Shown here in pieces: positions 54,474 to 63,817 of a stretch of 64,000 nucleotides of DNA. The position numbers and the translations under genes were made by a program. The notes under the pieces were generated by a model, which had not been told where the DNA came from, did not search any database, and saw only the letters and a program-made list of their open reading frames with translations. Origin of the DNA: Fodinibius salinus (GTDB taxonomy: Bacteria > Bacteroidota > Rhodothermia > Balneolales > Balneolaceae); contig NZ_VNHY01000001.1 of NCBI RefSeq assembly GCF_008124865.1, positions 806,001-870,000 on the forward strand, given 5' to 3'. Within the stretch, counting starts at the first letter, position 1; each line of letters starts with the position of its first letter.

Positions 54474-55136
54474 TTGGATTTTATCCCCGCAAATGAATCT
54501 CCGGTATTTATTAAGGGCTTTCGGTGGTACACTTGGCTTCTGTTTAAACGCCGTTTTCATAAAGTATGGCTCAGGCAAGACTATTATCCGAAAAAAGAAT
54601 CAAAAACGGTCTATTACCTAAATCATCACTCATGGTGGGATGGGCTTGTTCCTTTTCTACTCAACGAGTTTCGATTTCACCAGCAGGCACGAGCACTTAT
54701 GGAAGACACCCAAATGAAGAAATATCCCCTATTCCAAAAGATCGGCGCTTTTTCCATTAATCGTGATGATCGGCGGCAGGCTATCACCTCGCTTCGCTAT
54801 GCAGTAAATTCATTTGAACGAGAACAGGCCAGCCTCTTTATATATCCGGAAGGCACTATCACACCCCCAGGTTTGGACATGAATTTTGAAGGCGGCCTGG
54901 CTTGGCTGTATGGAAAGCTTCACAATGTAGATTTTGTACCCATCGGCATCTACATGCACACCATTCGGCATGATAAACCCGAACTGCACCTTCATGTAGG
55001 AAAATCGGACCAAATTGGGCAACTAAAATCTGGGGCGAAACTGACTCATCATTTTGAAGAACGACTCAATACTATCCTAGATGACCTGCGGACAACAGCA
55101 GGATTTGATGATACTAATTTTGAGCCATTTGCATGA
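54474..55136 (+). CDS. 1-acylglycerol-3-phosphate acyltransferase-like (PlsC domain)
   Basis: A 220-residue acyltransferase. The HX4D motif is NHHSWWDG near residue 50 and the acyl-acceptor motif YPEGTITPPG near residue 122. The start is TTG at 54474, since no ATG exists in frame before the catalytic motif. With the CrtC-like and glycosyltransferase genes next to it, it could acylate a carotenoid glycoside, as in acyl-glycosylated carotenoids of related halophiles. That is inference. It may instead act on phospholipids. Confidence 0.82.
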   Translation: MDFIPANESPVFIKGFRWYTWLLFKRRFHKVWLRQDYYPKKESKTVYYLNHHSWWDGLVPFLLNEFRFHQQARALMEDTQMKKYPLFQKIGAFSINRDDRRQAITSLRYAVNSFEREQASLFIYPEGTITPPGLDMNFEGGLAWLYGKLHNVDFVPIGIYMHTIRHDKPELHLHVGKSDQIGQLKSGAKLTHHFEERLNTILDDLRTTAGFDDTNFEPFA

Positions 55137-55143
55137 GTGGCTT

Positions 55144-56232
55144 CTACCATGTCCACCGATATAAGCCAGGAAACTGCTGCACCCAGTGTGGGTTTTCGGC
55201 CATATATCTGATGCGCATATTTACAAACGGCCAAAAGAATCGATTGTAAATACGCTGGGGGCAAATATATTCGCTGATGCCCCGCTGTGATTCTATATAA
55301 TCCTGGTCGACAATCTGTAAAAAGGCATCACTCATAAACCGCTGATAAAAGGGGCCGTTATCAAGTAACCTGCCCTGCTGTATCTGCACCGATACCCTAT
55401 CAGAATGTAACCAAATACGATGGGCGGTACGTAGCCCAAAAAGCGTTCTTCCTTCATCTTCCAACCTAACATTATCTAACTCATTCAGCACTTTCCCGTT
55501 GTTATTATCAATAAGCCACGCCCGATGCTGCTTATCGGATTCCCTGTTCATCAAATAATAAACTAAGGTAGCATGCGAAAAGTGAAAACGCCCCCAGTAC
55601 CAATCCTCAAATTCATTATGCATTGGTTCATAACCAGTATTATGATCATGATATCCCCTGCCCTTAAATCCAATTTCTCGAGCCTCGACAGTGGGTCCGG
55701 TGATATGAAATGATCCTTCGACTTCTGCCCGAGGCTGCACCAAATTCCATAGATGCTCACCAGAACGCTCATCACAATTTTTAAATAAAGAATCTACCGG
55801 TAATGAACTTTTAAATGTTAACGAAGCTTCTATCTGATCACCACTGGCCAGTGTTTCTTCCAGTGTTAAGTGGTATTTCAGCAACCCGGATGTGTTTTGA
55901 ATCTCCATCCTATGCGGACCCACCTCAACAAATGGACGTTCTTCATCAAATGAACAGTCTGATGCCTCAAACTCTGTAAAACTGTAGTAAATGGGATCAC
56001 CATCCTCATAAACCGAAATACTAATAGCCGGGAATTTCGACGGACGAGCATTGACGCTATCACTATTGAGCTGTGAAATATACCGCCGGGAAAACGGATT
56101 GCCCCGATAAAAAATAATAACAAAGCTAAATTGATCATCAGCTGATACCGCATCAAAATACCACCACTCATATCCACCAGTGGTATCCATCGAACGCGCA
56201 GCATCTTTTCTGAAATCTGAAAAAATATTCAT
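55144..56232 (-). CDS. crtC: CrtC-like carotenoid 1,2-hydratase
   Basis: A 362-residue lipocalin-like two-domain protein. The opening TTGGYEWWYFDAVS and GYHDHNTGYEPM, then EDWYWGRFHFSHA, are the signatures of CrtC (hydroxyneurosporene synthase). These enzymes add water to the end of acyclic carotenes to give tertiary alcohols that can be glycosylated. It is convergent with the acyltransferase (7-bp gap) and divergent from the glycosyltransferase (47-bp gap). The precise carotenoid is not known. Confidence 0.83.
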   Translation of the reverse strand: MNIFSDFRKDAARSMDTTGGYEWWYFDAVSADDQFSFVIIFYRGNPFSRRYISQLNSDSVNARPSKFPAISISVYEDGDPIYYSFTEFEASDCSFDEERPFVEVGPHRMEIQNTSGLLKYHLTLEETLASGDQIEASLTFKSSLPVDSLFKNCDERSGEHLWNLVQPRAEVEGSFHITGPTVEAREIGFKGRGYHDHNTGYEPMHNEFEDWYWGRFHFSHATLVYYLMNRESDKQHRAWLIDNNNGKVLNELDNVRLEDEGRTLFGLRTAHRIWLHSDRVSVQIQQGRLLDNGPFYQRFMSDAFLQIVDQDYIESQRGISEYICPQRIYNRFFWPFVNMRIRYMAENPHWVQQFPGLYRWTW

Positions 56233-56279
56233 AAGGCGGACAATTAACCCATTAAAATATCGACCCGCAACCTCATTTT

Positions 56280-57485
56280 GTGTTTGATCTTCAGTCTTAC
56301 AGTCCTACCTTTCAGAAGGTGACTTTTTTACTCTACATAGCGCTTGGGTATTTGGTAATAACATCAGTCATTTTATGGCTTAACTACCGGGATTTTAGCC
56401 CGCTTTATTCGGCTGAACAAAAATACTTCAATGATCAGGCCCCCAAAGCAAGTATTTGTATTCCCGCCCGAAATGAAGCCAACACTATTGAGCTATGTGT
56501 CCAGTCAGCTCTAAACCAAAAGTATCCCAGCTTTGATGTATATGTACTCGATGATCAATCCACTGACGGTACCACCCAAAAGCTAAGAGCATTGCAGTCT
56601 AAATACCCTGAACAACTGACTATTATTTCTGGACAACCCAAACCGGCTGATTGGCTGGGAAAGTCCTGGGCTTGTCACCAGCTGGCAGAAGCATCAACAG
56701 GAGAAATTATTGTTTTTATTGATGCTGATACCCGTCTTGCTCCCAATACTTTAGCACGTACTATCCGCACTATGGGCCGCGATGTAGTGGACTTTGTTAC
56801 TTTATGGCCTGATCAAAAACTGGGAACATTCTGGGAAAAAACTGTAATTCCACTTGTTTACTTTGGCTTACTTACTTTGCTGCCCAACCGCTACGTCTAT
56901 AATATCCCAAAATGGATACCCTCAGCCCTTCGTAAAAAAATGGCGCCGCTTTTTGCTGCCGCTTGTGGTCAATTTATGGCATTCAAGCGGCACTCATATC
57001 GTGCCATCGGTGGTCATGAATCGGTAAAAAATGATATTATTGAAGACGTAGCATTGGCAAAAAATATCAAAAAGAACGGTTTTGCCATGAACATGTATAA
57101 CGGTGCCGACAGTATCAGTTGTCGCATGTACCAATCAAGCCGGGAATTATGGCAAGGATTTCGAAAAAACTTTTTCGCTGGTTTTGGTTGTAACATCCCG
57201 CTATTTACAGCAATGGCCTTGTTACATTTGATTGTGTTTATAATACCTTTAGTCACACTTCCTTTTATCTTGATTTGGGGATCACCCCAAGTACTAGTTC
57301 TCTGCCTTATCGCTATTTTCGGTATGCTATTACAACGACTGGTGGTTGACCTTTGGTTTGGATGGGAAAAGAGATACACATTACTGCACTCTCTTGGCGT
57401 CGGCTGGTTTCAGGCCTTGGGCGTACAGGTATTACTGGATTATGTTAATAAACAGCCTGCCAAGTGGAAAGATCGAGAAGTATAA
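56280..57485 (+). CDS. family 2 glycosyltransferase, probable carotenoid glycosyltransferase
   Basis: A 401-residue membrane glycosyltransferase with an N-terminal TM segment (about residues 15-35). The catalytic domain has SICIPARNEANTIE, VLDDQSTDGTTQKL and the metal-binding VFIDADTRLA. The distal part has ACGQFMAFKRHSYRAIGGHE and a SCRMYQSSRELWQGF motif of the QXXRW type, then three or four hydrophobic segments. The start is GTG 56280; no ATG precedes the TM segment. The order with CrtC-like hydratase and acyltransferase suggests a carotenoid glucosyltransferase of the CruG/CrtQ type. Confidence 0.83.
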   Translation: MFDLQSYSPTFQKVTFLLYIALGYLVITSVILWLNYRDFSPLYSAEQKYFNDQAPKASICIPARNEANTIELCVQSALNQKYPSFDVYVLDDQSTDGTTQKLRALQSKYPEQLTIISGQPKPADWLGKSWACHQLAEASTGEIIVFIDADTRLAPNTLARTIRTMGRDVVDFVTLWPDQKLGTFWEKTVIPLVYFGLLTLLPNRYVYNIPKWIPSALRKKMAPLFAAACGQFMAFKRHSYRAIGGHESVKNDIIEDVALAKNIKKNGFAMNMYNGADSISCRMYQSSRELWQGFRKNFFAGFGCNIPLFTAMALLHLIVFIIPLVTLPFILIWGSPQVLVLCLIAIFGMLLQRLVVDLWFGWEKRYTLLHSLGVGWFQALGVQVLLDYVNKQPAKWKDREV

Positions 57486-57557
57486 CTACTTATCCCCATA
57501 GTAATTATCGCAATTAACTGTTTATTTTTATTGCCAAAGTATCCATATTGAATTCAG

Positions 57558-58484
57558 ATGAAGAAAGCGATTAATAAATATCTGCACTATTTGAAGATCG
57601 AGCGTAATGCCTCGGAAAATACCATTCTTTCGTATGAAAACGATTTGCAACAGTTTCTTGAATTTTGTGTAGCACACTTTGATAAGGATGAACAACTGCA
57701 TCCCGACCTAATTGAACGCATTACCATTCGGCTTTGGCTCGGCGAACTGTCCGAACGTGAACTGGCCAAAAGTACCATTGCCCGAAAAGTAGCAGCTATA
57801 CGATCATTTTTTAAGTACTGCTTTAAACGGGGTATAGTTGAACAAAATCCGGCTCATTTATTAGTAATTCCCAAAAAGGATCAATCGCTACCCAAAACGG
57901 CTAGTGCTGAAGATCTGGAACGTATGATGGAACTGGCCAAAGGGAAAACTCCAAAATCAGCACAAAATAGAGCTATTTTGGAACTGCTTTACGGTACCGG
58001 TATTCGATTAAATGAGTTGGTTCAGCTAAATGAAGAAGATATCAATCATACGCTCAATCAGATTAAGGTTTTGGGCAAAGGTGCCAAACAACGTATTGTA
58101 CCTTTTGGATCTGAAGCCCAAAAAGCACTTAACAGACATCTTGAAACAAAGCATGAACTGTATGGTAAACGTACTGATGCAGATGCCCGAAAGGCGGTAT
58201 TTTTAGCCGCCGGCGGACAACGAATTTATGCACGTGCAGTGCAACGCATTGTCAAAGATTATCTGCAGCGTGCCAGTGAGGTAACGCAAAAAAGTCCGCA
58301 TGTGCTTAGGCACAGCTTTGCTACGCACTTGCTGGACCAAGGAGCTGAAATTCGTGTAATCAAAGAATTACTCGGTCATGCTAATTTAGCAGCTACACAA
58401 GTTTATACTCATACATCCGTTGAACGATTAAAAAATGTTTACGAACTAGCCCATCCACGGGCCAAAAACCAAAAATCTAATTAA
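57558..58484 (+). CDS. xerC: tyrosine recombinase XerC/XerD
   Basis: A 308-residue site-specific recombinase. The N-terminal SAM-like core-binding domain (about 1-90) is followed by the catalytic domain with R in GTGIRLNELV, HVLRHSFATHLL, GHANLAATQ and the nucleophile tyrosine in QVYTHTS. It resolves chromosome dimers at dif together with a partner. XerC versus XerD cannot be decided here. It is next to hpf, with no integrated element nearby, so this is the cellular enzyme. Confidence 0.88.
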   Translation: MKKAINKYLHYLKIERNASENTILSYENDLQQFLEFCVAHFDKDEQLHPDLIERITIRLWLGELSERELAKSTIARKVAAIRSFFKYCFKRGIVEQNPAHLLVIPKKDQSLPKTASAEDLERMMELAKGKTPKSAQNRAILELLYGTGIRLNELVQLNEEDINHTLNQIKVLGKGAKQRIVPFGSEAQKALNRHLETKHELYGKRTDADARKAVFLAAGGQRIYARAVQRIVKDYLQRASEVTQKSPHVLRHSFATHLLDQGAEIRVIKELLGHANLAATQVYTHTSVERLKNVYELAHPRAKNQKSN

Positions 58485-58494
58485 GGAGGTTCCT

Positions 58495-58794
58495 ATGAAA
58501 ACGACATTCACTGCAAGACATTTTGATCCAACTTCTGATCTTCACTCATATGCCGAAGATTCTGTACAAAAACTAGACCAATTTTATGATCGCATTTTAA
58601 CCTGCGACATTATTTTGGAACCAGTACCCGATGATGATAACCCACAACAAGCAGAACTAAATGTAAAAGTACCCAAGAAATTGCTTAACGCTAAAGAAAA
58701 GGCTCCCTCCTACGAGCAAGCCATAAATAAAGTGATAGATAATATTAGCCGTCAGCTAAAAAAATATAAACAGAAAACATTACACCAGCGATAA
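58495..58794 (+). CDS. hpf: ribosome hibernation promoting factor, short form
   Basis: A 99-residue protein with the family's N-terminal TARHFDPTSDLHSYAEDSV and the central SYEQAINKVIDNISRQLKK. It lacks the C-terminal extension of the long forms. It binds ribosomes in stationary phase. An unusually strong Shine-Dalgarno site AAGGAGG overlaps the end of the recombinase gene. It is 3 bp upstream of hprK, which hints at joint control. Confidence 0.9.
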   Translation: MKTTFTARHFDPTSDLHSYAEDSVQKLDQFYDRILTCDIILEPVPDDDNPQQAELNVKVPKKLLNAKEKAPSYEQAINKVIDNISRQLKKYKQKTLHQR

Positions 58795-58797
58795 AAA

Positions 58798-59826
58798 ATG
58801 TCATTTGATGAAAATGAAACCATACCCAAAACCGAAAAAATAACGGTTAAACATTTGCTGGAGCAGCTGCAAGAGCGGGTTCGCATTGAACTCAATCCTT
58901 TTGCAGCCCAAGCATATACCAAGCAGTGCCACGTCACCGAGGCGGATCTACACCGCCCCGGCCTGGCATTGGCTGGCTATGTCAAACTTTTTACCCATCA
59001 ACGTATTCAGGTAATCGGTAATACCGAAACCCGCTATCTCGAAAATCTATCCAAAGAAGAACAGATAGCAGCTTTCGAAAACCTGACGCAGTTTGATATT
59101 CCTATTTTATTTATTACTGACAGTAACGAACTGCCCGATTACCTGCTTAAAATGGCTGAAGAAGCAGGAATTCCTGTTGTAGGTACTCCGCTCGAGACAA
59201 CGCGGTTTATGCACGTCATTAGGGATTTTCTTGAAGATCAGTTTGCACTGCAAACAATGGTTCATGGTACCATGGTAGATGTATATGGCATTGGCATTCT
59301 CATTGCAGGCAAATCAGGTATCGGTAAAAGCGAGGTCGCTCTTGATTTAGTTGAACGTGGACACCGTCTGGTTGCGGATGATGCCGTTATCCTAACCAAG
59401 AAAAACAACGTCTTGATGACCTCGGCCACAGAAATGAACAAGCACTTTATGGAAATTCGCGGACTCGGCATTATTGATATTATGTCGATGTTTGGAGTCC
59501 GCGCAATCAGGTATCAAAAACGACTGGAGGTGGTTTTGGAATTGTCATTGTGGGACGAATCCAAGGATATTGAACGTACAGGCCTTAACCGTGACACGAC
59601 CTCTATCATGGATATCGATATACCACGTATTAAATTACCTATTACACCCGGTAAAAATATTACCGTTATCGCCGAAGTTATTGCCATGAATTACCTGTTG
59701 CGACACTATGGATATGATGCAGCTGAGGCCTTTCAAGATAAAGTTAAAACCCATATTGCCGAGAAAAAAGATCCTCGGGCAATGCCAAAACGGGCTATAG
59801 AGTATTTTGAAGGTGATATTGAGTAA
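58798..59826 (+). CDS. hprK: HPr kinase/phosphorylase
   Basis: A 342-residue serine kinase. The Walker A is GIGILIAGKSGIGKSEVALD near residue 160, with DDAV at the end of the P-loop helix. The family's MEIRGLGIIDIMSMFGVRAI and GLNRDTTSIMDIDIPRIKLP follow, and a conserved C-terminus. It phosphorylates a serine of HPr or an HPr-like protein to sense carbon status. No PTS gene lies in the window, as is common outside Firmicutes. Confidence 0.93.
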   Translation: MSFDENETIPKTEKITVKHLLEQLQERVRIELNPFAAQAYTKQCHVTEADLHRPGLALAGYVKLFTHQRIQVIGNTETRYLENLSKEEQIAAFENLTQFDIPILFITDSNELPDYLLKMAEEAGIPVVGTPLETTRFMHVIRDFLEDQFALQTMVHGTMVDVYGIGILIAGKSGIGKSEVALDLVERGHRLVADDAVILTKKNNVLMTSATEMNKHFMEIRGLGIIDIMSMFGVRAIRYQKRLEVVLELSLWDESKDIERTGLNRDTTSIMDIDIPRIKLPITPGKNITVIAEVIAMNYLLRHYGYDAAEAFQDKVKTHIAEKKDPRAMPKRAIEYFEGDIE

Positions 59827-59929
59827 TTACATTCGATTTTTGAAAGCTCATTTTTATCCGTATAATTAAGTTCCGTATTTGCGGACATAGCTCTCTTTTG
59901 GTGACGGATCAGTATTAACAACAATTCTT

Positions 59930-60904
59930 ATGGGTTTAAAAAATTATTACTATTACGACGAACAAAACTGTGATTTTGTACCCGTCGAATATAACAGTCT
60001 GGAACGCATTATTTATACCGCATGCGTATGGATTTTATGTGGTGTGGTACTTGCCGGCGTAGGTATTTCAATCCTCTCCTTCTCAGTAGGAACACCGGCC
60101 GAAATTGCTCTTAAAGCTGAGAACCAAGAACTCATCGATCAGCTTGAAAAGACGAAGTCTACTATTAAAAATCTTGATCAAGAAGTTGACAAGCTTGCCG
60201 AGACTGATAATGAGATGTATCGATCAGTGCTGGGAATGGATCAAATTTCGTATGATGAACGGCAAGGTGGTGTTGGTGGTGCCGATATTTATTCAGAGTT
60301 TGACATCCACAGCAAGAAAACAGCAGAAATTTTAAAATGGACTTCTAAAAATCTTGCAAGTTTAAAGCGAAGTATCAATATCCAAAAGCTTAGCTTTAAG
60401 GAGATCAAAAGTCATTACAATAAAAATCAGGAGAAAATGGAGCATATTCCTGCTATAAAGCCCACCAAGGGAATTATCCTTAGTGGGTTTGGAATGCGCT
60501 ACCATCCCATTTTAAAGTATCAGAAAAAACATGAGGGACTTGATTTTCGCGCTAATGTCGGCAGTAAAATATTTGCTACCGGTGCTGGTGTTGTTAAATA
60601 TGCCAGCCGTAAAGGAACTTTTGGACGGTTGGTTATTATTGATCATGATTTTGGGTATGAAAGTTATTATGCACACTTATCTTCATATGCTAAAAATATT
60701 CGGCCAGGTACCAAGGTAAACCGTGGAGACCTTATAGGTTTTTCAGGTGAATCTGGTCGTGTAGAAGGTCCCCACCTTCATTACGAAGTTCACAAAGAGA
60801 ATCTCCCGATTGATCCTCTCAATTACTTGTTTGCTGATACTTCCCCCGAAGAATATCAAATGTATAAAGAGATTGTTGAAAACAATGACCGCTCAATGGA
60901 TTAA
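59930..60904 (+). CDS. M23-family peptidoglycan endopeptidase with membrane anchor
   Basis: A 324-residue protein. One membrane segment (about residues 30-52) is followed by a coiled coil (55-95, ENQELIDQLEKTKSTIKNLD). The LytM/M23 domain has HEGLDFRANVGSKIFATG and DHDFGYESYYAHLSSY, and ends with GPHLHYEV, the zinc-ligand motif. It probably cuts peptidoglycan cross-links in the periplasm. A terminator follows at 60931. Confidence 0.9.
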   Translation: MGLKNYYYYDEQNCDFVPVEYNSLERIIYTACVWILCGVVLAGVGISILSFSVGTPAEIALKAENQELIDQLEKTKSTIKNLDQEVDKLAETDNEMYRSVLGMDQISYDERQGGVGGADIYSEFDIHSKKTAEILKWTSKNLASLKRSINIQKLSFKEIKSHYNKNQEKMEHIPAIKPTKGIILSGFGMRYHPILKYQKKHEGLDFRANVGSKIFATGAGVVKYASRKGTFGRLVIIDHDFGYESYYAHLSSYAKNIRPGTKVNRGDLIGFSGESGRVEGPHLHYEVHKENLPIDPLNYLFADTSPEEYQMYKEIVENNDRSMD

Positions 60905-60930
60905 CAGTTTAGCATAAGTGCAAATTTATT

Positions 60931-60956
60931 AAGGCTGCTTTCGGGCAGCCTTTTTT
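60931..60956 (+). terminator. intrinsic terminator after the M23 gene
   Basis: AAGGCTGC pairs with GCAGCCTT around a TTTCGG loop, followed by a run of Ts. It lies 27 bp after the stop codon. The rest of the 249-bp gap to the TrmH gene shows no gene. Confidence 0.9.
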
Positions 60957-61153
60957 ATTTCACTTAACCGTTCTGTGCCATTTTATTTACTATTAAGAGT
61001 GGTTTATCTTTTCTTGACAAGAGCTGTAAATACTATAGACAAACTAAACGGAAAAGAATATTAGAAGTACATTGCGGCAATGCTGAATATGGTATATCTA
61101 GCTGCAGACATGTCATAGCACTTGTCCTGGAAATAACAATCAATAAGCCAATA

Positions 61154-61837
61154 TTATTGGTGCTCTTTAAAGAATCGGGCTTCTAATTTATCCGGTGCCC
61201 GAACAGATTGTTTTACCCACTCCAGCCGTAAATCCAGCTTTTCATCCTCTGTTAGTGACCACTCTCGATCTCCATTGCGTAACCTACTTGTCAAATCATA
61301 AAGACACAGCGCCGCCCCTACTGATATATTAAAACTTTCACTAAATCCCGACATCGGTATTTTGGCATAACCATCTGCTTGCTGCATCGCAGTATCAGAA
61401 AGTCCTTTTAGCTCGGCACCAAATACAAGAGCTGTCGGTTCATCCACAGAAACCTCATCTATTGTCACATCATCGTGGTGGGGAGTAGTCGCAATAATTT
61501 GATATCCCTGCTCTCTCAATTTTTGATAACAGTATTCTGTATTATTCTGGTCCTCCTCATTATAGTGATGTTGGGTAATCCACTTGTGAGCACCTATAGT
61601 TACTTCATTATTAGGATCAAATGAGTTCCTGTTCTCAATAATATGCACATCCTGAATACCAAAACCCTCGCAGCTGCGCAACACAGCACTTGCATTGTGC
61701 GGCTGGTAGATATCTTCGAGGACAACGGTGAGGTGACGCGTGCGCTTTTCTAATACCTCATTAATTATTTGCCAACGGTCTTCGGTAATAAATGCTTTTA
61801 AAAAATTAAGGAGTTGTATTTTCAATGACTTATCCAT
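61154..61837 (-). CDS. trmH: tRNA/rRNA 2'-O-methyltransferase, TrmH-like (SpoU family)
   Basis: A 227-residue SPOUT methyltransferase. Motif 1 is IYQPHNASAVLRSCEGFGI, motif 2 LVFGAELKGLSDTA and motif 3 MSGFSESFNISVGAALCLYD. TrmH methylates G18 of tRNA; the single-domain length and C-terminal extension fit TrmH rather than the RlmB type, though the exact substrate is a family inference. Confidence 0.88.
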   Translation of the reverse strand: MDKSLKIQLLNFLKAFITEDRWQIINEVLEKRTRHLTVVLEDIYQPHNASAVLRSCEGFGIQDVHIIENRNSFDPNNEVTIGAHKWITQHHYNEEDQNNTEYCYQKLREQGYQIIATTPHHDDVTIDEVSVDEPTALVFGAELKGLSDTAMQQADGYAKIPMSGFSESFNISVGAALCLYDLTSRLRNGDREWSLTEDEKLDLRLEWVKQSVRAPDKLEARFFKEHQ

Positions 61838-61921
61838 AAAATTGTTTTAACGACTTGTTCTGTTATTTCTGACAAACATACCGTTTTGTTTACTGATCTT
61901 TTAACTTAAAAAGGAGGTCTT

Positions 61922-62365
61922 ATGTTCGTACGTGATGTCTTAAAAGTCAAAGGCAATGCCGTATATTCGGTAAAGCCAAACCAAACAGTGTACGAAGCTA
62001 TTGCCAAAATGGATGAGCTGGATATCGGGGCTTTGTTGGTGATGGAAGATGATAACCTACAAGGCATTCTCAGTGAGCGTGATTACCGAAGTAAGATTAT
62101 TCTAAAAGGCAGACGTTCCAAAAGTACAGCGGTGAGCGATATTATGAGTAATCAGGTATATTGCGTAGAGCCTACTGATTCTGTACAAGACTGTATGTCT
62201 ATAATGACTGAAAAGAAAATTAGACATCTGCCGGTTCTCAAAGACGATGAGGTTGCGGGGGTAGTCTCTATTGGAGACTTGGTCAAAAGTATTATTTCCA
62301 AACAAAAAGTTGAGATCAACAATCTCCGGGGGTATATACAAGAAGGGGGTACTTATCCCGGCTGA
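61922..62365 (+). CDS. CBS-domain protein
   Basis: A 147-residue protein that is a pair of CBS motifs (about 10-65 and 75-130), with LQGILSERDYRSKIILKG and EVAGVVSIGDLVKSII. Such pairs sense adenosine nucleotides; the target is unknown. A clear Shine-Dalgarno AAAAAGGAGG precedes the ATG. It is convergent with the response regulator gene, with a 6-bp gap. Confidence 0.87.
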   Translation: MFVRDVLKVKGNAVYSVKPNQTVYEAIAKMDELDIGALLVMEDDNLQGILSERDYRSKIILKGRRSKSTAVSDIMSNQVYCVEPTDSVQDCMSIMTEKKIRHLPVLKDDEVAGVVSIGDLVKSIISKQKVEINNLRGYIQEGGTYPG

Positions 62366-62371
62366 GCCAAC

Positions 62372-63049
62372 TTATTGACCGCAGTGCATAATAAACCCCT
62401 TTTTGCGTACAGTATCGATATATTCCTTATCAGAGTGATTACGTATTTTTTTCCGCAAATAGCTGATATAAACGTTTATATAATTTGTTTGGGTATCAAA
62501 ATGGATATCCCATACATTTACAGCAATCTCTTCTTGCGTAACAATTTGATTTTTATTTTTCAGTAAGTAAACCAACAAATTAAACTCATTGTTTGTCAGA
62601 TCTACTTCAGTACCATTAACCCTAAAGATACGCTCTAGCACATCCACCTCCAGCTCCCCGCATGTTAATGTACGATCTTCCAGAAGTCCATTATTGCGTC
62701 GCGTTATCGCTTCAATACGTGCCAACAATTCTTCGGTATTAAACGGCTTAGTAATGTAGTCATCGGCCCCCACGCGCAGACATTTAATTTTTACATCTGT
62801 TTCCTGCTCTGCAGAAAGTATGAGTACCGGGGTTGTAATATTCTCGTCACGCATTCTTTTACAAACCTCAAAACCGTCACCGTCGGGTAGCCCTAAGTCA
62901 AGAACGATAACGTCATATGGATTTTCATAAGCCTGACTTTCACCGCCACTTGCCGTTTCGGCAAGGTCCACATGATTATCATCTTTTTGGAGTACCGTTT
63001 GTACTAACGTACGTACTGACGGATCATCTTCTATGACTAATATGTCCAT
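62372..63049 (-). CDS. OmpR/PhoB-family response regulator
   Basis: A 225-residue transcription factor. The receiver has the acidic pair VIEDDPSVR, the phosphorylated Asp in VIVLDLGLPDGDGFEV and the Lys in DDYITKPFN. The winged-helix output domain (about 130-225) begins CGELEVDVLERIFRV and has DTVRKKGFIMHC at the end. No histidine kinase lies next to it inside the window, so it may be orphan or its kinase is elsewhere. Confidence 0.92.
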   Translation of the reverse strand: MDILVIEDDPSVRTLVQTVLQKDDNHVDLAETASGGESQAYENPYDVIVLDLGLPDGDGFEVCKRMRDENITTPVLILSAEQETDVKIKCLRVGADDYITKPFNTEELLARIEAITRRNNGLLEDRTLTCGELEVDVLERIFRVNGTEVDLTNNEFNLLVYLLKNKNQIVTQEEIAVNVWDIHFDTQTNYINVYISYLRKKIRNHSDKEYIDTVRKKGFIMHCGQ

Positions 63050-63124
63050 ATTTTATTTCTTTTAATTCTTACCCCTAAATAAGTATATATCTTACAAAAT
63101 TTAAAAAATAGCCACATAAAAATA

Positions 63125-63817
63125 TCATTCATTTTGAAGTGACAAAAACCATTTTTTAATCTTTTTTACATACTCAGGCTTTAAACGATGGCCGGAATCA
63201 ATTGTCTGAAACTTAACATTCGCTCCCCACTCTGAAAGCAGATCACAACATCTTTTCTGTGGGTTGCTATCAACACTCTTGTCATTCGCGCCATGCAAGG
63301 CTAATACATTTAACTGTTCGTACTGTTTATCAGCGTCTTCAAATACTTCTGTTTTAATTCGCCCACCAATTACAACTAATTTATTTACAATATTGGGACG
63401 AGACAATCCGAAATAACCGGCCAAATATCCACCCATTGAATATCCCACAATGGCAACTGACTTTGCGTCAATGTCTTTCCTTACTTTGTCAATGATTTCT
63501 TCAATAAATTCTGAAGCAGCTTCGAGAGATTTTAAAAACTGATCTTGTTTCCCGTCATATAAGTACCATGCACGTCCCCAGTCTTCCACCTTTCGTTGTT
63601 TCTTACGATCGTAAATAGGATACGGACCTTGAATAAACAAGTGGTAAGCATCTACAGTAAACATATCATCAACTAAATCTTCAAAGCGCGCTATATTTTG
63701 CTTGAATCCATGTAAGTAAACAATTAACGGTTTAGAGCTATCTTTGCCAGTTTTAATAAGCTTATATGGCACCTCAATGTCGAATGGATGAGTACCAGAA
63801 CATAGAACACTTTTCAT
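63125..63817 (-). CDS. alpha/beta hydrolase (carboxylesterase-like)
   Basis: A 230-residue cytoplasmic hydrolase. The oxyanion HGF segment (IVYLHGFKQN), the nucleophile elbow VGYSMGGYLAG, an aspartate in LALHGANDKSVD and the histidine in DSGHRL make a complete Ser-Asp-His triad. It is close to the phospholipase/carboxylesterase group; the substrate is unknown. It lies 75 bp upstream of the response regulator on the opposite reading order, and nothing follows to the window end. Confidence 0.85.
   Translation of the reverse strand: MKSVLCSGTHPFDIEVPYKLIKTGKDSSKPLIVYLHGFKQNIARFEDLVDDMFTVDAYHLFIQGPYPIYDRKKQRKVEDWGRAWYLYDGKQDQFLKSLEAASEFIEEIIDKVRKDIDAKSVAIVGYSMGGYLAGYFGLSRPNIVNKLVVIGGRIKTEVFEDADKQYEQLNVLALHGANDKSVDSNPQKRCCDLLSEWGANVKFQTIDSGHRLKPEYVKKIKKWFLSLQNE

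Noticed and set aside
54412-54621. Short frame overlapping the start of the acyltransferase gene
   Set aside because: It is out of frame with the conserved protein and has no family features.
57558-58484. Recombinase as sign of an integrated element
   Set aside because: It is a normal XerC/D with housekeeping neighbours; no phage or island genes flank it.
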